A DNA stretch of 33,634 nt, from assembly GCA_919901855.1 (NCBI GenBank), contig CAKKQC010000059.1:1-33634 (forward strand). Reading direction: 5' to 3'. Shown here piece after piece: positions 32,684 through 33,634 of this stretch (position 1 is its first letter; each line of letters opens with the position of its first letter). A program made the position numbers and the translations under genes. The stretch is from a bacterium. GTDB taxonomy: Bacteria > Oederibacteriota > CAKKQC01. The notes beneath the pieces were generated by a model, which did no database searches, was not told where the DNA came from, and worked only from the letters and a program-made list of their open reading frames with translations.

Positions 32684-32893
32684 ATGAGCTACGACGTCGT
32701 GCTGGAGAAGAATGAGGACGGTGCCTGGACCGCCACCTGTCCGGTCCTGCCCGGGTGCATCAGTGAAGGGGACACCCGCGATGAGGCCCTCCGGAACATC
32801 AAGGACGCGATCCATCTCTACCTGCGGGCGGTGAAGAAGGAGATGGCTATCCTGAAGCAGAAGGAAAGACAGATCGCCCACGTGGCGGCCTGA
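32684..32893 (+). CDS. hicB: HicB-family antitoxin (short form)
   Basis: 69 aa. Partial RNase-H-like HicB fold: YDVVLEKNEDGAWTATCPVLPGCISEGDTRDEALRNIKDAIHLYL (residues 3-47), with the PVLPGC and EGDT.DEA.....AI elements of the family. The C-terminal helix is charged (RAVKKEMAILKQKERQIAHVAA), and no separate DNA-binding domain is visible. The gene order is antitoxin first. The stop overlaps the hicA ATG (TGATG). Reading upstream of 32684 is not supported because the promoter and terminator lie there. Confidence 0.9.
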   Translation: MSYDVVLEKNEDGAWTATCPVLPGCISEGDTRDEALRNIKDAIHLYLRAVKKEMAILKQKERQIAHVAA

Positions 32894-33087
32894 TGCCCCG
32901 CCTGCCCCATTCGTCCCCCTTCGATCAGACCGGAAGTCACGCCTACCTGCACCGCTTCGACGGCACCTCGTTCGGCCCTTGTGTGACGGTGCCCATCCAT
33001 GGCCAGAAGACCCTCGCGCCCAAGACGTTGAAGGCGATCCTCGACTCCGCGGGCTTGAGCGTCGATGAGTTCATCGCCTTGCTGTGA
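32893..33087 (+). CDS. hicA: HicA-family mRNA interferase, N-terminally shortened
   Basis: 64 aa. HicA toxins have a small dsRNA-binding-like fold that cleaves mRNA using one histidine. Present here: the MPRLP start, GSHAYLHRFDG with the catalytic His, VTVPIHGQKTLAPKTLKAILDSAGLSVDEFIALL. Missing: the stretch of about 10-14 residues between the MPRLP start and the GSH motif that normally forms the first helix (pattern SG.EV..AL...GF); only SPFDQT remains. The frame is open, so it looks like an in-frame deletion. The toxin may be inactive or altered. It is translationally coupled to hicB. Confidence 0.8.
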   Translation: MPRLPHSSPFDQTGSHAYLHRFDGTSFGPCVTVPIHGQKTLAPKTLKAILDSAGLSVDEFIALL

Positions 33088-33114
33088 ATGTCCCCATGTG
33101 AAGCAGGCCATGAC

Positions 33115-33129
33115 GGCCCCCAAGGGGCC
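33115..33129 (+). terminator. Possible terminator after hicA
   Basis: GGCCCC (33115-33120), loop CAA, GGGGCC (33124-33129): a perfect 6-bp stem 27 nt beyond the hicA stop, without a T-run. The rest of the 33088-33293 spacer holds a tandem 8-bp repeat (GAGAATCT twice, 33199-33214) and no convincing gene. Confidence 0.35.
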
Positions 33130-33293
33130 TCGCCTCCGGATGGGCAAGCACTACGACCTCAAGGCCGCATAGCACCAATCCGCCGCATACGTGAGCCCGA
33201 GAATCTGAGAATCTAAAGCACGTCCCCGCATCCCCCCGCATCCACATCCCCTATCCGCCGCACCTTGAGAGGTACGGAGTGTAGATTAGTAGC

Positions 33294-33611
33294 ATGCTAG
33301 AAGAACCTGGACGGAGCGAGCATATCGGAGGAGTGGCGGCAGTCGTCTACCAGATGCTCTCCCGGCCGATCGCGCTCCTCGCGATGCCGTTGGTGGGTAT
33401 CACATGGGCCATGCTCTACGCAGGATCCTACGCTGTGTATTTCGGCGTGCCACTGGAACTTGTGGGCGTCGGCAGAGCGGAGCTGCTCGTCGCGTGCCTC
33501 GCTGTCTTCATCGTGGCGGCCGCCTGCTTCCTGGTCGTGTTCCTCTCGCATGCCTCGGCAGTCGCATTGGCTCGCCGATTCCCTAGCAGGTCGCTGAAAA
33601 AACGGTCATGA
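33294..33611 (+). CDS. Small two-helix membrane protein, unknown
   Basis: 105 aa. Two strongly hydrophobic segments, residues about 26-50 (IALLAMPLVGITWAMLYAGS) and 62-85 (ELLVACLAVFIVAAACFLVV), and a basic C-terminus (RRFPSRSLKKRS) likely on the cytoplasmic side. No known family recognised. ATG 33294 has no Shine-Dalgarno; a weak -10-like TAGATT (33282-33287) ends 6 nt before it. The coding signal is weaker than elsewhere and the local GC is lower than in the housekeeping genes. Confidence 0.5.
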   Translation: MLEEPGRSEHIGGVAAVVYQMLSRPIALLAMPLVGITWAMLYAGSYAVYFGVPLELVGVGRAELLVACLAVFIVAAACFLVVFLSHASAVALARRFPSRSLKKRS

Positions 33612-33634
33612 CGACGAGAAAACTGATCGTGACG
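33608..33634 (+). CDS. Possible start of a further gene (cut by window edge)
   Basis: ATG at 33608 overlaps the preceding stop (ATGA) and reads MTTRKLIVT to the edge. Only nine codons are visible, so this rests on the overlap arrangement, which is common in this window. Confidence 0.2.

Noticed and set aside
33099-33172. Short frame reading KQAMTAPKGPRLRMGKHYDLKAA between hicA and the membrane gene
   Set aside because: Too short to assign; GKHYDL recalls SprT-like starts, but there is no continuation and it ends at a stop, so at most a remnant.

Overview
The window is a very GC-rich, tightly packed bacterial chromosome segment. The genes present (Mla-type MCE lipid transport, IspD-IspF fusion, AccA, RsfS, ClpB, NfeD/SPFH, an NtrC-type regulator, a C-terminal-Phe beta-barrel candidate) point to a diderm (Gram-negative-type) bacterium, perhaps Acidobacteriota or a similar high-GC phylum. 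That placement is inference from gene content and gene order only. No CRISPR array, rRNA, insertion sequence or prophage was seen.

Layout. 1-1526 (minus): large TPR protein with an Ala/Pro-rich tail running off the left edge. 1590-7383 (plus): nadD, rsfS, a putative outer-membrane protein, accA, and two overlapping exported proteins of unknown function. 7443-8987 (plus): a toxin-antitoxin-like pair (69-aa protein plus nucleotidyltransferase-fold protein) overlapping an isoaspartyl peptidase/asparaginase. 8974-19083 (minus): a 12-gene run transcribed rpsF-ssb-rpsR-rplI-dnaB-alr-mlaE-mlaF-mlaD-radA-PIN/TRAM-ispDF, with gaps of 43 bp or less and several stop/start overlaps. 19209-23402 (plus): secreted GH2 glycosidase and an AMP-forming acyl-CoA ligase. 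23403-24635 (minus): CaCA-type cation exchanger. 24764-28977 (minus): tRNA-Asp, NtrC-type response regulator, then clpB with a sigma-54-like promoter in front. 29160-30158 (minus): galT. 30277-32612 (plus): NfeD-type membrane protease with a stomatin-like SPFH partner. 32684-33087 (plus): HicB/HicA pair whose toxin lacks the region of its first helix. 33294-33611 (plus): small membrane protein.

How they fit together. Most of the window is housekeeping: ribosome, replisome, NAD and isoprenoid synthesis, fatty-acid initiation, cell-wall D-alanine, outer-membrane lipid trafficking. The more unusual signals are: a possible sigma-54/NtrC-type control circuit for clpB, in which the activator gene lies directly upstream and is itself preceded by tRNA-Asp; a near-perfect 20-bp inverted repeat in the 5' part of rsfS; -10 elements placed so close to start codons that several mRNAs look leaderless; an unusual SSB C-terminus; and a truncated HicA. 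I did not find a clear, wholly new multi-gene system; the clpB circuit and the two-gene exported unknown pair (4649-7383) are the best candidates.
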